The notes under the pieces were generated by a model that was not told where the DNA came from, ran no database searches, and worked only from the letters and a program-made list of their open reading frames with translations. Below, piece after piece: positions 20,999 to 21,052 of a stretch of DNA of 21,052 nt. The DNA is from Clostridia bacterium (GTDB lineage: Bacteria; Bacillota; Clostridia; Oscillospirales; RGIG577). Made by a program: the position numbers and the translations under genes. Location of the stretch: NCBI GenBank assembly GCA_017419325.1, contig JAFOLN010000284.1, positions 1 through 21,052 of the forward strand, read 5' to 3'. Position 1 is the first letter of the stretch. The number at the start of each line of letters is the position of its first letter.

Positions 20999-21052
20999 GG
21001 GCATAGCCCTTATACTACTGGCAGCACACAAGTGTGCATAGATGGGCCTGCC
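20999..21052. other. Hairpin cluster, possible end of an IS200/IS605-like element
   Basis: Two further short stems follow: GGGC-ATA-GCCC at 20999-21009 and GCACAC-AA-GTGTGC at 21024-21037. With 20968-20986 this makes three hairpins in 70 bases. IS200/IS605 elements carry subterminal hairpins instead of inverted-repeat ends. No transposase sequence is visible in the window, so this is a suggestion only. Confidence 0.3.

Noticed and set aside
20954..21052. Two - strand frames open to the right edge (stops at 20954 and 21010)
   Set aside because: Both are short and run through perfect hairpins, and neither shows a family motif. They are better explained as non-coding.

Overview
The window is a stretch of low-to-middling GC Firmicutes chromosome, most likely from an anaerobic, endospore-forming member of the Clostridia. 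The evidence is a set of spore genes (dipicolinate synthase subunit B, CwlD amidase, a YtvI-type membrane protein), strong Shine-Dalgarno sites, sigma-A promoters close to TTGACA-17-TATAAT, and clostridial families such as DUF421/DUF4363 and a DUF6514-like protein. The genus cannot be read from the sequence.

Layout. Positions 1-6904 (+ strand) hold mostly housekeeping genes: the 3' end of spoVFB, a class I aminotransferase, purB, the secD-secF operon, a small DUF6514-like gene and nrdR. Most have their own promoter, and most transcription units end in a clear hairpin terminator. At 6953-8024 (- strand) is the DUF421/DUF4363 pair. At 8223-10304 (+) come a YtvI/AI-2E-family membrane protein and an MscS-type channel. 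At 10422-12221 (+) are two tandem epoxide-hydrolase-like genes, clearly duplicates of each other. From 17053 back to 12471 (- strand) lies cwlD-chrA-chrA-radA, tightly coupled with 4-base overlaps and preceded by a sigma-G-like promoter. Beyond it come a possible 42-codon ORF and a tyrosine recombinase with a full catalytic set. At 17203-20265 (+) is a secreted 1020-residue protein made of four tandem repeats of about 230 residues, followed by a small zinc-ribbon gene. The right end has tRNA-Cys and tRNA-Gly on the - strand, then a group of GC-rich hairpins that may be the end of a mobile element lying outside the window.

How the parts fit. Spore formation is the common thread: dipicolinate synthesis, cortex remodelling by CwlD (with the transporter pair and radA apparently read from the same forespore-type promoter), and the YtvI protein. 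The most unusual items are the four-repeat exported protein, the near-identical block shared by the two epoxide hydrolases, the small ORF and 30-bp palindrome in front of the recombinase, and a NrdR-box-like site in front of nrdR itself. I did not find a clear multi-gene novel defence or mobile system. The repeat protein is the best candidate for undescribed biology.
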